Notes: generated from the sequence alone by a model not told the origin. A stretch of 64,000 nt of DNA from Bacilli bacterium (GCA_017457045.1 JAFTIF010000002.1:1-64000), one strand, 5' to 3'. Counted from the first letter of the stretch, positions 1 to 8,105 are shown. Translations and numbers: made by a program.

Positions 1-143
1 AGGGGCACAACTTTGGTGGCTTAGTTAATTAAGCAGCGAAAGCTAAAGTTTGTCTGTTGCCAGATATTGTTTTTTGATCTTTAACGGGATCAATCGGCTG
101 CACTCCATACCCTGTACACCCCTGTCGAAACCAAGACGAGCCC
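1..143 (-). ncRNA. ssrA: tmRNA (transfer-messenger RNA), 5' part, cut by window edge
   Basis: Read on the minus strand, the 5' end begins GGGCTCGTC and continues into GGTTTCGACAGGGG, the hallmark of the tmRNA tRNA-like domain. About 80 bases on, a short open frame ends in a proteolysis tag: read from GGC at 61-59 it encodes GNRQTLAFAA and stops at TAA (31-29), ending in the hydrophobic Ala-rich tail typical of SsrA tags. tmRNA with SmpB rescues stalled ribosomes and marks the nascent chain for ClpXP-type proteases. The 3' half, with the rest of the acceptor stem, lies left of the window. The resume codon (GGC) is inferred by analogy with other Firmicutes. Confidence 0.93.
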
Positions 144-169
144 AAATGCATACATAAGTATGTGTAATT

Positions 170-198
170 ATTATATGCTTAATATTTATAAATATCAA
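170..198 (-). promoter_or_regulatory. Promoter of tmRNA
   Basis: On the minus strand TTGATA (198-193) is followed after exactly 17 bases by TATAAT (175-170), an almost ideal housekeeping promoter. Transcription should start near 163, giving a leader of about 20 bases that must be trimmed before the mature GGG end at 143. Confidence 0.75.
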
Positions 199-225
199 AT
201 AAAAAAATAGGGTAATCCCTATTTC
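198..225 (-). terminator. Terminator of the HAD gene operon
   Basis: Perfect stem AAATAGGG/CCCTATTT with loop TAAT (205-224); on the minus strand it is followed by a T run. The TAG stop of the upstream HAD gene (221-219) lies inside the stem. Confidence 0.8.
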
Positions 226-1052
226 TTTAATAATTCTGATTCTTTATTTACTAATTTGTCTAAGATAGATACTTGATCAATAATTAATTTAACAATTTTA
301 TCTAAATCACTATTAACAGAATAATCGCCGCGACAAATGTAATTAACTCTTTCTTCTTCAAATAATGGATAAACTTTATCTTTCTTTCCTTTTGGATAGA
401 TTGCAATCGATTTACCACCTTTTTCTTTTACAAGAGTCATACATGGAATATCTGTTAATCCATCACCAATATAAATAATATTTCTAAATGGAACACGTTT
501 GTAATCAGTTCTTGAGTTTACACCAACATCATCGTGATGATTTAATGCGCCTTTTGAAACACGGAATACGAATTGTGTTTTAGCAGTGTAGTTGATAGCA
601 ATCTTAGGCCAAGTAGCAATTCCGTCTTTATCGAATAAGAATTCGCATGCATAAATTTCTTTAAACTCTTTTGCGATTGATGTTCCTTCAATAATTTCTT
701 TTGTACCACTTGAAAGAATGTAGTGTTCAATCTTAACTCCAAGTTCTTCGCCATATGCATTGATACGTTTAAACCATGCTGTAACACCATCATAAAATTT
801 AACTTCTTTACCAAGTTTATTTAAGTATTCTTTTGTTAGAGGAATTCCTTTTTCTTTACACTTTTCAATCATCATATACATGTATGAAAGAATTTTTTCC
901 ATCCCTGTTTTTTTAGATAACTCTCCAGTTGCATCCCAGAATTCATGAGGCTCCATACCTAATGCAGGAATAAAACTAAAGTTTTGCATGTCATCTGTTG
1001 CTAGTGTTTTATCGAAATCATATAGTATTGCGACAATAGGTTTTTTTGCCAT
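219..1052 (-). CDS. HAD-superfamily phosphatase
   Basis: 277 aa from the chosen start. The N-terminus carries the HAD motif I (LYDFDKTLA, nucleophile Asp first), a mid-protein LSSGTKE motif II (Ser), and a late IGDGLTDIPC motif of the motif III/IV type with acidic Mg ligands, so a Mg-dependent phosphohydrolase is likely; the large cap suggests a small soluble substrate that cannot be named. The start is the ATG at 1052: AGGTG sits six bases upstream. An in-frame GTG nine bases earlier overlaps that ribosome binding site and is less likely. It is the last gene before a terminator and may share a transcript with the ECF protein upstream. Confidence 0.85.
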   Translation of the reverse strand: MAKKPIVAILYDFDKTLATDDMQNFSFIPALGMEPHEFWDATGELSKKTGMEKILSYMYMMIEKCKEKGIPLTKEYLNKLGKEVKFYDGVTAWFKRINAYGEELGVKIEHYILSSGTKEIIEGTSIAKEFKEIYACEFLFDKDGIATWPKIAINYTAKTQFVFRVSKGALNHHDDVGVNSRTDYKRVPFRNIIYIGDGLTDIPCMTLVKEKGGKSIAIYPKGKKDKVYPLFEEERVNYICRGDYSVNSDLDKIVKLIIDQVSILDKLVNKESELLKK

Positions 1053-1114
1053 AATCTTCACCTCGATTTTATTTTATCATAACTTTTTAAAAATGTAAAA
1101 TATATATTGTTTTC

Positions 1115-1627
1115 CTATACTTTTTTGGTTTTTATATGAATGATTTTTGGAAATAATTTTTGAATTTGTGGGAACAAAATTAGCGCAATTAAGAAGTTAG
1201 AAACAAGGTGCGTAAGATCCCCTTGAAGTCCTGTTAAATAATAAGAAATCGCACTGCTTTGCCCATAAAGAATAAGCATTTCTACAAAGAAGAATAGACC
1301 TAGTAAGAAACCATATACCGCATTAATTAATGCAGTGAAGATAAAACTCTTTTTACAAAGTGGTCTTAATAAGAAAGTTGTAATAACTACAAAGCTCCAA
1401 TAGATAAGATATACAATTACCCAGTCACCAAAGCCAAACATAATCCCTTCTATAAGACAATAAACAACTACTAAAGTTAAAGACACATGAAGAGGAAGAA
1501 ATATTGCTGCGGATGTAAAAAACAGAGTAGTGAGTTCGATGCCATTAATACTTGAAAGTAATGTTTGAAATGCAACAATAATTGCAACGTATAAAGCAAT
1601 AAATGTAATTTGTTTTACTCTATTCAT
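1115..1627 (-). CDS. ECF transporter S component-like membrane protein
   Basis: 170 aa, almost entirely hydrophobic, with about five or six membrane segments and a basic C-terminus (KIIHIKTKKV). Size, the N-terminal pattern (QITFIALYVAIIVAFQTLL) and topology fit the substrate-binding S subunit of energy-coupling-factor vitamin transporters, which share an EcfAAT module encoded elsewhere. Its start overlaps the 3' end of the B12-binding radical SAM gene by 8 bases, implying translational coupling. That coupling makes a corrinoid or a related cofactor a possible substrate, but nothing in the sequence proves it. Other small integral membrane families are not excluded. Confidence 0.65.
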   Translation of the reverse strand: MNRVKQITFIALYVAIIVAFQTLLSSINGIELTTLFFTSAAIFLPLHVSLTLVVVYCLIEGIMFGFGDWVIVYLIYWSFVVITTFLLRPLCKKSFIFTALINAVYGFLLGLFFFVEMLILYGQSSAISYYLTGLQGDLTHLVSNFLIALILFPQIQKLFPKIIHIKTKKV

Positions 1628-3215
1628 TAATAATCCTCATCTTTGATTTTTGATTGTTATATGTGATAACAATATAACCTTTATAATAAGGTGTAATAAA
1701 TGCATTTTGTAATTGATGCTTTGTATATGATGAATCTTTTTCTATTACTTTTTCTATTAATTCATTTTGAGAATATTCTTCTTTACCATAGAATCTATAT
1801 GGTCTAATTTTCACTTTGTTTAAGTAATCTAATTTTAAATCATCTATATATTCTTTTTTGTCTAAATTTAGTGTTTTTAAATAATTAATTAAACTTTCAT
1901 AATTGTTTTCTAATGGTTTCTTTTTATCATAGTGTTTTGTAAAGTTTGCAAAGAAATCAAAATAATTGTCAATTGTTTGATCTTTAATAGTATGTTGTAA
2001 AAAGTTATATGCTCGCTTATGATTCCACATCCATTCTAAAGATGTTTCGCAATCCTTAATAATATTCATTTCTTTTTCGCTTAAAAATTTGTTTGCAATA
2101 ACTTCATATGGAGCGCAAGGAGTAAACTTAAATTCAAATTCATCTTCTTGATAACGAAGTTTAGTTCCTCTTAATAGTTTTAAAAATCCTAGTTGCAATT
2201 CTTCGCAAAGTAATAGGAAAGTTTTATTAAATGTTTGCTTGAAACTTTCTAGATTTTCATAAGGAAGTCCTGCGATTAAATCAACATGGATTGTAACTCT
2301 TCCAGCTTCGTTAATAGTCTTAATAGTTTTTAAAAGCTTTGGTGAATTTTGAACTCTATCTACGGCTTTAATAGCTTTATCTAATAATGATTGGATACCA
2401 ATCTCTAATCTAAATTTATTCGGTGTTACTTCATTTGTTAAATATTCAATAACTTCATCATTGATTAAACTTGGTTCTATTTCAAATTGATAGGTGTTAT
2501 TTGTTTCTTCTAAGAATTTACAAATTTCAATAAATCTTTTAGGTTGAACATTGAAAGTACGATCTAAAAACTTAACACATTTAAGTTCGTTATTTTTAAT
2601 AAAATTGAATACTTCGTTAACATATTCCTTAGGAAAGAATCTTACTCCTTTTTCTAAACTTGATAAACAATAACTACAGTTAAAAGGGCAACCACGAGAT
2701 GTTTCAACATAGATGATTCTGTTCCTTTTATCATCGTCATTATACATGTCTAATGTACTAGGAATAATTGACAAATCTTTCACATATTGTGGTGTAGCAT
2801 GTCTATTTTCTTTATTTGCAATTCCATCTGGAATAACGCTACTTTTTTTGAAAATATAATCTAAAAAAGGGATGATTGTTTCTTCTCCTTCACCAGCTAA
2901 AATATAATCGAAATAGTCAACAAAAGAAGGTGTATCATATCCCACTTCTGGACCACCTGCGAAGACTATAATATTTGGATTAAGTTCTTTGATTTTTTTG
3001 CTAATTTTAATCATCATATCAATGTTCCAAATATAGCAAGATAAACCTACCGCATCATAATCTAATATAGAATTTGCAATAGAATCAACTTTATCTTTAA
3101 TTGTAAATTCTTTGAATTCTACATCATATTTTTGTTTAGAAATTTTAGTTAATATTCTAACAGCTGGGTTTGTATGGATATATTTAGCATTGACTGCAAG
3201 AAAACATACTTTCAT
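1620..3215 (-). CDS. B12-binding domain radical SAM protein with DUF4080-type C-terminus
   Basis: 531 aa. Residues 1-130 form a cobalamin-binding Rossmann-type domain (MKVCFLAVNAKYIHTNPA; later GLSCYIWN and FAGGPEVGYD). Cys176, Cys180 and Cys183 in ETSRGCPFNCSYC make the CxxxCxxC site for the radical SAM 4Fe-4S cluster. The rest matches the DUF4080 C-terminal region found in this family. Such proteins are anaerobic enzymes, often methylases or rearrangement enzymes; the substrate is unknown. The start is the ATG at 3215 after GGTGAT; an upstream in-frame TTG overlaps that binding site. First gene of a minus-strand operon with the ECF-like protein. Confidence 0.88.
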   Translation of the reverse strand: MKVCFLAVNAKYIHTNPAVRILTKISKQKYDVEFKEFTIKDKVDSIANSILDYDAVGLSCYIWNIDMMIKISKKIKELNPNIIVFAGGPEVGYDTPSFVDYFDYILAGEGEETIIPFLDYIFKKSSVIPDGIANKENRHATPQYVKDLSIIPSTLDMYNDDDKRNRIIYVETSRGCPFNCSYCLSSLEKGVRFFPKEYVNEVFNFIKNNELKCVKFLDRTFNVQPKRFIEICKFLEETNNTYQFEIEPSLINDEVIEYLTNEVTPNKFRLEIGIQSLLDKAIKAVDRVQNSPKLLKTIKTINEAGRVTIHVDLIAGLPYENLESFKQTFNKTFLLLCEELQLGFLKLLRGTKLRYQEDEFEFKFTPCAPYEVIANKFLSEKEMNIIKDCETSLEWMWNHKRAYNFLQHTIKDQTIDNYFDFFANFTKHYDKKKPLENNYESLINYLKTLNLDKKEYIDDLKLDYLNKVKIRPYRFYGKEEYSQNELIEKVIEKDSSYTKHQLQNAFITPYYKGYIVITYNNQKSKMRIINE

Positions 3216-3265
3216 TCTTATCACCAATTATCACTATACCATAAATTAGAAAAATTTAATATTAT

Positions 3266-3285
3266 TTTACTTTTAAAAAAGTAAA
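3266..3285. promoter_or_regulatory. Perfect inverted repeat between divergent genes
   Basis: TTTACTTTT-AA-AAAAGTAAA gives 9-base arms with a 2-base centre in the 102-base gap between the radical SAM operon (minus) and the metal exporter gene (plus). Position and symmetry fit a repressor operator, possibly metal-responsive. AT-rich background makes chance symmetry more likely than usual. Confidence 0.4.
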
Positions 3286-3317
3286 GTTTAGTTTATAGTA
3301 TTAGTGGTGATAAAAAA

Positions 3318-4151
3318 ATGATTGATGTAATTATTGATACTTTATTAGATGCATTAAAAAGTCTTCCAATTATTTTTATTGCATACTTAATTGTTGAATA
3401 TATTTCTAAAAGAACAGGAAATTCTTTTAATAGAAACTTAGGTGGAAAAAAAGGACCATTATTTGGAGCTTTATTAGGCGCTTTACCTCAATGTGGTATA
3501 AGTGCAATGGCATCTAATTTCTATTCATACAGAATTATTACTTTAGGAACTCTATTTGCGGTTTATTTATCTACCAGTGATGAAGCATTTGTTATTATGC
3601 TTGCTCATCCTGATCGTATTTTAGATCTTATTATTATTTTTGCAGGGAAAATCTTAATTGCTATGATTTTTGGTTTCCTAATTGATTTAATCTTTAGAAA
3701 ACAAACCAGAAAAAATATGAATGATTATGAAATTCAATTTGGCTGTGAATGTGGAACTAATATTATTTCTACAGCTTTGGAAAAAACAGTCAGAATTTTA
3801 ATTTATTTAGTAATCGCTTCGTTTATTGTGAATACTGGAGTTTATTTAATTGGTGAAGAAAATATTGCTAACTTTGTTTCAAATAACGCTTATTTACAAC
3901 CAATCTTGGCACCATTAATTGGACTTATTCCAAGTTGTGCTCCTTCAATTATCTTAACTGAATTATATTTGAGTGGGGCAATTTCATATGCAGGTATTAT
4001 TAGTGGTCTTGCTACAGGGGCTGGTGTTGGAACATTAGTCTTGTTTAGATACAATGATTCAAAAAAGAAAAGTGCTCTTATTATAGGAGGATTATATCTA
4101 ATCGGTGTAGTAGTAGGATTTATTATTCAAGGCTTAGAATTATTGTTTTAG
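3318..4151 (+). CDS. Predicted heavy-metal/manganese exporter, ArsP_2-like family
   Basis: 277 aa, about eight to ten membrane helices. Two matching polar motifs in membrane halves, GALPQCGISAMASN (near residue 55) and IGLIPSCAPSIILTE (near residue 200), recall the inverted-repeat PQCG/PSCA elements of the putative 10-TM heavy-metal exporter family (PF11449; often named putative manganese transporter). A central cytoplasmic loop holds CECG. Known family members are only predicted to export metals or metalloids. Transcribed alone, divergent from the radical SAM operon with a palindrome between. The start ATG follows GGTGAT. Confidence 0.78.
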   Translation: MIDVIIDTLLDALKSLPIIFIAYLIVEYISKRTGNSFNRNLGGKKGPLFGALLGALPQCGISAMASNFYSYRIITLGTLFAVYLSTSDEAFVIMLAHPDRILDLIIIFAGKILIAMIFGFLIDLIFRKQTRKNMNDYEIQFGCECGTNIISTALEKTVRILIYLVIASFIVNTGVYLIGEENIANFVSNNAYLQPILAPLIGLIPSCAPSIILTELYLSGAISYAGIISGLATGAGVGTLVLFRYNDSKKKSALIIGGLYLIGVVVGFIIQGLELLF

Positions 4152-4194
4152 TTTATACATAGTATAAAATTTCACTAACAAATATTGGCAAAGT

Positions 4195-4305
4195 CTTGAT
4201 TATCAATTTAAATATTGATAAACTAAAGAACAGGGATTGTTTATTCAATTCCAGCATAATCTCGTAGAATATTCATTTTTGTAAATGAAGTAATGCAAAA
4301 AGAAA
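4195..4305 (+). promoter_or_regulatory. Promoter with 22-base inverted repeat and structured leader of the NifU-like/GGGtGRT operon
   Basis: TTGATT (4195-4200) and TAAACT (4219-4224) form a promoter with 18-base spacing. The spacer holds a perfect inverted repeat TTATCAAT-N6-ATTGATAA (4200-4221), ideally placed for a repressor. The expected leader of about 85 bases can fold a 7-bp hairpin GGGATTG/CAATTCC and a perfect 7-bp hairpin TTCATTT/AAATGAA before the AAGGAG ribosome binding site. Confidence 0.5.
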
Positions 4306-4315
4306 GGAGATATTT

Positions 4316-5008
4316 ATGGAATATTCAAAGGAAGTAAAAGAAATGTGTAAAGTAAATATCGGTGCAAGTCACGGTTGTGCTCCAATTCCACAAGAAGGTA
4401 AATGGACATATTCTCGTGAAATTAAAGATATTTCAGGATTAACACACGGTATCGGATGGTGTGCTCCTCAACAAGGTGCATGTAAATTAACATTAAATGT
4501 TAAAAACGGAATTATTGAAGAAGCTCTTATCGAAACAATTGGTTGTTCAGGTATGACTCACTCAGCTGCTATGGCAAGTGAAGCAATCGTTGGTAAAACA
4601 TTATTAGAAGCAGTAAACACTGACTTAGTATGTGATGCAATCAACACAGCAATGAGAGAATTATTCTTACAAATTATTTATGGTAGAACACAATCTGCAT
4701 TCTCATTAGGTGGATTACCAGTAGGTGCTGGCTTAGAAGACTTAGGTAAAGGATTACGTAGCCAAGTTGGTACATGTTATTCAACAAAAGAAAAAGGTCC
4801 ACGTTATTTAGAATTAACAGAAGGCTATATCACAAGAATTGCTTTAGATGAAAACAATGAAACAATCGGTTATGAATATATTTCAATCGGTAGATTCATG
4901 GATTTCTTAAAGCAAGGAATCAAAGCTGAAGAAGCTTTAGAAAAAGCTAAGGGTAAATATGGTAGATTTGCAGAAGCTGCTAAATATATCGACCCTCGTC
5001 ACGAATAG
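4316..5008 (+). CDS. NifU/IscU-like iron-sulfur cluster scaffold protein
   Basis: 230 aa. Residues about 45-110 resemble the NifU N-terminal scaffold domain: WCAPQQGACKLTLNV, then IETIGCSGMTHSAAMASEAIVGKTLLEA, where the GC-x-x-x-x-x-A-S pattern matches the scaffold Cys motif. Seven Cys are present (11, 21, 49, 56, 77, 106, 154). It lacks the C-terminal Nfu domain. It lies 11 bases upstream of the GGGtGRT gene with a good ribosome binding site between, and the pair is followed by a terminator, so the two act together. Codon use is strongly biased to the same set as the ribosomal genes, suggesting high expression. Whether it assembles clusters in general or serves its partner is open. Confidence 0.8.
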   Translation: MEYSKEVKEMCKVNIGASHGCAPIPQEGKWTYSREIKDISGLTHGIGWCAPQQGACKLTLNVKNGIIEEALIETIGCSGMTHSAAMASEAIVGKTLLEAVNTDLVCDAINTAMRELFLQIIYGRTQSAFSLGGLPVGAGLEDLGKGLRSQVGTCYSTKEKGPRYLELTEGYITRIALDENNETIGYEYISIGRFMDFLKQGIKAEEALEKAKGKYGRFAEAAKYIDPRHE

Positions 5009-5019
5009 GAGGTACAATT

Positions 5020-6021
5020 ATGATTACATTTGAAAGTTATGAACGTCGTATTAATCAAATTTTACCAGTATTAAAAGAACACGGATTAAATTCAATCGAA
5101 GAAGCAGAAGAATATGTAAAATCTTTTGGTTTAGATGTTTACAAAATGGTTAAAGATATTCAACCAATTTGTTTTGAAAATGCTTGCTATGCTTATTTAG
5201 TAGGTGCTGCAATTGCATTAAAAAGAGGATCAAAAACAGCTTCAGAAGCTGCATCAAACATTGGTATTGGTTTACAAGCTTTCTGTATCCCTGGTTCAGT
5301 TGCTGATGATCGTAAAGTTGGTTTAGGTCATGGTAACTTAGGTGCTATGTTATTAAGTGATGAAACAAAATGTTTCGCATTCTTAGCAGGTCACGAATCA
5401 TTTGCTGCTGCTGAAGGTGCAATCGGTATTGCATTAAAAGCAAACAGAGCAAGAAAAGAACCATTAAAAGTTATCTTAAATGGTTTAGGTAAAGATGCTG
5501 CAAAAATTATTTCAAGAATCAATGGTTTCACACACGTTGAAACAAAATTCGATTATGAAACAGGTGAATTACATGTAGTAAGTACACACCGTTATTCAGA
5601 TGGCCCTAGAGGCGAAGTTAACTGTTACGGTTCTGACGATGTTAGAGAAGGCGTTGCAGTTATGCATCACGAAGGTGTTGACGTATCAATTACAGGTAAC
5701 TCAACAAATCCAACAAGATTCCAACACCCAGTTGCTGGTACATATAAAAAAGAATGTGTTGCATTAGGTAAAAAATACTTCTCAGTTGCTTCAGGCGGCG
5801 GTACAGGTAGAACATTACACCCAGACAACATGGCTGCAGGTCCAGCTTCATATGGATTTACAGATACACTAGGTAGAATGCACTCAGATGCACAATTTGC
5901 TGGTTCATCATCAGTTCCTGCTCACGTAGAAATGATGGGGTTAATCGGTATGGGTAACAACCCAATGGTTGGTGCTACAGTTGCAGTTGCAGTTGCAGTT
6001 TACGAAGCATTAAATAAATAG
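5020..6021 (+). CDS. GGGtGRT family protein
   Basis: 333 aa, soluble, glycine- and alanine-rich. It contains the defining motif GGGTGRT at residues 259-265 followed by a very conserved stretch (LHPDNMAAGPASYGF) and ends with MGNNPMVGATVAVAVAV. Six Cys (51, 56, 89, 118, 202, 246) and several His are spread along the chain, compatible with a metal or Fe-S cofactor, but no catalytic motif is recognised. Proteins of this family are found in anaerobes beside a NifU-like scaffold, as here; their biochemical function has not, to my knowledge, been established. Second and last gene of the operon. Confidence 0.82.
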   Translation: MITFESYERRINQILPVLKEHGLNSIEEAEEYVKSFGLDVYKMVKDIQPICFENACYAYLVGAAIALKRGSKTASEAASNIGIGLQAFCIPGSVADDRKVGLGHGNLGAMLLSDETKCFAFLAGHESFAAAEGAIGIALKANRARKEPLKVILNGLGKDAAKIISRINGFTHVETKFDYETGELHVVSTHRYSDGPRGEVNCYGSDDVREGVAVMHHEGVDVSITGNSTNPTRFQHPVAGTYKKECVALGKKYFSVASGGGTGRTLHPDNMAAGPASYGFTDTLGRMHSDAQFAGSSSVPAHVEMMGLIGMGNNPMVGATVAVAVAVYEALNK

Positions 6022-6040
6022 TTTATTTAAAAAATAATTA

Positions 6041-6069
6041 AGACATCATGAAAATGGTGTCTTTTTTTT
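6041..6069 (+). terminator. Terminator of the NifU-like/GGGtGRT operon
   Basis: Stem AGACATCAT/ATGGTGTCT with loop GAAA (one G-T pair) followed by eight T. Confidence 0.88.
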
Positions 6070-6090
6070 GATTTTTTCTCAATTTTTTCC

Positions 6091-6119
6091 TTTAAATTCT
6101 TCGTGAATTTTAATATAAT
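6091..6119 (+). promoter_or_regulatory. Promoter of the YegP-like gene
   Basis: TTTAAA (6091-6096), 17-base spacer, TATAAT (6114-6119), about 40 bases before the start codon. Confidence 0.5.
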
Positions 6120-6157
6120 TATATATAGAGAAGAAAAAAAGAGAGAAGGTAAGATGT

Positions 6158-7171
6158 ATGGCATTATTTGGTAAAAAAAGAAGAGAAAAAGAAGAAGCAG
6201 CAAAAAAAGCAGCTGAGGAAGCAAGATTAGCAGAAGAAGCAAAAAAAGCTGAAGAAGCAAGATTAGCAGAAGAAGCAAAAAAAGCTGAAGAAGCAAGGTT
6301 AGCAGAAGAGGCAAGAAAAGCTGAAGAAGCTCGTGCTAAAAAGGAAGCAGCAAAAAAAGCAAAAGCTCCTAAAAAAGCAAAGAAAGAAGAACCTAAAGAA
6401 ATAGTTGAAGAAAAAGTTGAAGAACCAGTTGTAGAAGAATCTAAAAAAGGATCAAGAAAATACAATGGTAAATTAATTGTTTATAAAGATGGAAATAATT
6501 ATCGTTATGTTTTAAAAGCTTCAAACGGTGAATTATTATGTACAAGTGAAACTTATGTTTCTAAACAATCAGTAAGTTCAGCAATTGAAACATTAAAAAA
6601 TAATGTTGAAAATGGTGTTTTCTCAGTTTATGAAGATAAACATGGAAGATTCCAATATTTATTAAGTGCTAAAAATAATCGTATTATTATTGTTGGTGAA
6701 ATTTATTCAACTAGAAAGAATTGTTTAAGTGCAATTGAATCAGTTAAGAAATTTGCTGCAACAGCAGATATTATTTATTCTGATGAAGATATTAAAGAAC
6801 ACTATAATATCTTAGAAGAAAATTTCGATGCAAATGAAGTTGAAGCAGCACCTAATGGTAAAATTGAAGTATTAGAAGATGATGGAAAATTCTATTATGT
6901 TTTAAAAGCTTCAAACGGTGTATTATTATTTACTTCTAAAACATTCTCAAGCCAAAAAACATGTTTAACTAATATCGAAAACTTTAAACAATTATTATCA
7001 TTAAATAATTTCAAGATTTATATGGATAAAAATAAAATCTTTGTATTCAAGATTTATAATAAAGTTAATGCTTTAATGATTGTTGGTGAACATTACGACT
7101 CATTAGCAAAATGTAAGAGTGCTTTAACATCAGTAATTAGATTTGGTAAAGAAGCAAAAATTATTGAATAA
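6158..7171 (+). CDS. Protein with charged coiled-coil repeats and four YegP-like (DUF1508) repeats
   Basis: 337 aa. Residues 1-95 are Lys/Glu/Ala-rich and strongly coiled-coil, with a 12-residue unit (ARLAEEAKKAEE) repeated in tandem. From about 104 on there are four copies of the roughly 48-residue YegP/DUF1508 fold in two pairs: copies 1 and 3 share YVLKASNG followed by LLxTS and a Cys/Ser-x-AIE helix; copies 2 and 4 are diverged (FQYLLSAKNN, IFVFKIYNKVN). The N-terminal MALFGKKRREKE gives no signal peptide. YegP proteins are small and of uncertain function; four domains on a coiled-coil stalk is unusual. Monocistronic, with its own promoter and terminator. Confidence 0.75.
   Translation: MALFGKKRREKEEAAKKAAEEARLAEEAKKAEEARLAEEAKKAEEARLAEEARKAEEARAKKEAAKKAKAPKKAKKEEPKEIVEEKVEEPVVEESKKGSRKYNGKLIVYKDGNNYRYVLKASNGELLCTSETYVSKQSVSSAIETLKNNVENGVFSVYEDKHGRFQYLLSAKNNRIIIVGEIYSTRKNCLSAIESVKKFAATADIIYSDEDIKEHYNILEENFDANEVEAAPNGKIEVLEDDGKFYYVLKASNGVLLFTSKTFSSQKTCLTNIENFKQLLSLNNFKIYMDKNKIFVFKIYNKVNALMIVGEHYDSLAKCKSALTSVIRFGKEAKIIE
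6221..6328 (+). repeat. Three tandem 36-base repeats inside the coiled-coil coding region
   Basis: Copies at 6221-6256, 6257-6292 and 6293-6328. The first two are identical; the third differs at a few bases, mostly A-to-G. Each encodes one 12-residue coiled-coil unit. Near-identity at the DNA level suggests recent duplication and possible copy-number variation between strains. Confidence 0.9.
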
Positions 7172-7176
7172 TAATT

Positions 7177-7209
7177 AAGAAAGAAATCGAAAGGTTTCTT
7201 TCTTTTTTT
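7177..7209 (+). terminator. Terminator of the YegP-like gene
   Basis: Stem AAGAAAGAAATC/GGTTTCTTTCTT with loop GAAA, then a T run. Confidence 0.88.
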
Positions 7210-7245
7210 ATTTCCTTTATAATATTAATAGAAAGAAGGAAGAGT

Positions 7246-8103
7246 ATGAGCTGTTTATATGTATATAATAAAGTGAGTGGTGGCGAAAAAGAAACTAAGC
7301 ATCATGAATATATAATTAATCAATTAAAGACTATTTATAGTGAAGTAGATATATTTGAAACTTGTCATGGAAAAGACATAAAAGATGTATTAATAAATAA
7401 GAAATACAAAGATATAATCTGCGCAGGTGGAGATGGTAGTATTTCACTATTGTTAAATGATTTATTACATATTGGTTTTGATGGATTTATAGGATATATT
7501 CCTTTAGGTACAGCAAATGATTTTGCTAGAAAACATAATATTCCTCTTGATGTCAAAAAATCATTAAACATTATTGAAAATAGAAAGGCAGAAATTATTA
7601 ATTTAGGTAAAGCAAATAATAGACTGCTTCTTTATGGATTAGCTCTTGGTAAAGTATCTGGAGTAAGTTATAAAGCTAAGCTAAATACAAAGAAAAGAAT
7701 ATCAAAGTTTTCATATATCTTAGAAGGAATGAAAGAATTATTCTCTTTTAAAAAATATCATATTAATCTTAAATTCGAATCACATAGTATCAGCTATAAA
7801 ACACCTCTTGTATTAATACTTGATACTAAAACATTAGGAGGCTTCAAAGTTAATAAAGGAAAGATTAATGCGTATGATGTAATTGTGTTAAAGTCAGGAT
7901 TATTTAATGGTTTATTTGGAATAATTAGTATTTTCTTATTTGGATATAAAAAGACTAATACAATGTTTTATGATTATTTCAATCTTAGTAATTTTACTAT
8001 CGAAGCAAATGATATTGAATCGTGGTGCCTAGATGGAGAAAGGATTGAAGAACAGGTAATTGAGGTTAGTGCGAATAAAGAAAAAATAGTTCTATATAAA
8101 TAA
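7246..8103 (+). CDS. Diacylglycerol/lipid kinase family protein
   Basis: 285 aa, close to the usual 290-310 of DagK/YegS-type lipid kinases. The N-terminal YNKVSGG matches the family's N-P-x-SG start; CAGGDGSISLLLNDL is the GGDG nucleotide-binding motif; PLGTANDFARKHNIP is the conserved GT-x-NDFA motif. The C-terminal LDGE (CLDGERIEE) is also a family mark. Expected to phosphorylate diacylglycerol or a related lipid at the inner membrane face. Stand-alone gene ending in a bidirectional terminator. The exact lipid substrate is not determined by the sequence. Confidence 0.88.
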   Translation: MSCLYVYNKVSGGEKETKHHEYIINQLKTIYSEVDIFETCHGKDIKDVLINKKYKDIICAGGDGSISLLLNDLLHIGFDGFIGYIPLGTANDFARKHNIPLDVKKSLNIIENRKAEIINLGKANNRLLLYGLALGKVSGVSYKAKLNTKKRISKFSYILEGMKELFSFKKYHINLKFESHSISYKTPLVLILDTKTLGGFKVNKGKINAYDVIVLKSGLFNGLFGIISIFLFGYKKTNTMFYDYFNLSNFTIEANDIESWCLDGERIEEQVIEVSANKEKIVLYK

Positions 8104-8105
8104 AA

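Noticed and set aside
6221..6328. Regular 36-base repeats that could suggest a CRISPR array.
   Set aside because: They are contiguous without spacers and stay in the reading frame of the coiled-coil protein.
6027..6465. Two minus-strand reading frames opposite the YegP-like gene, rich in Leu or Ser/Ala.
   Set aside because: They are mirror images of the Lys/Glu/Ala repeat region on the plus strand, with no ribosome binding site.
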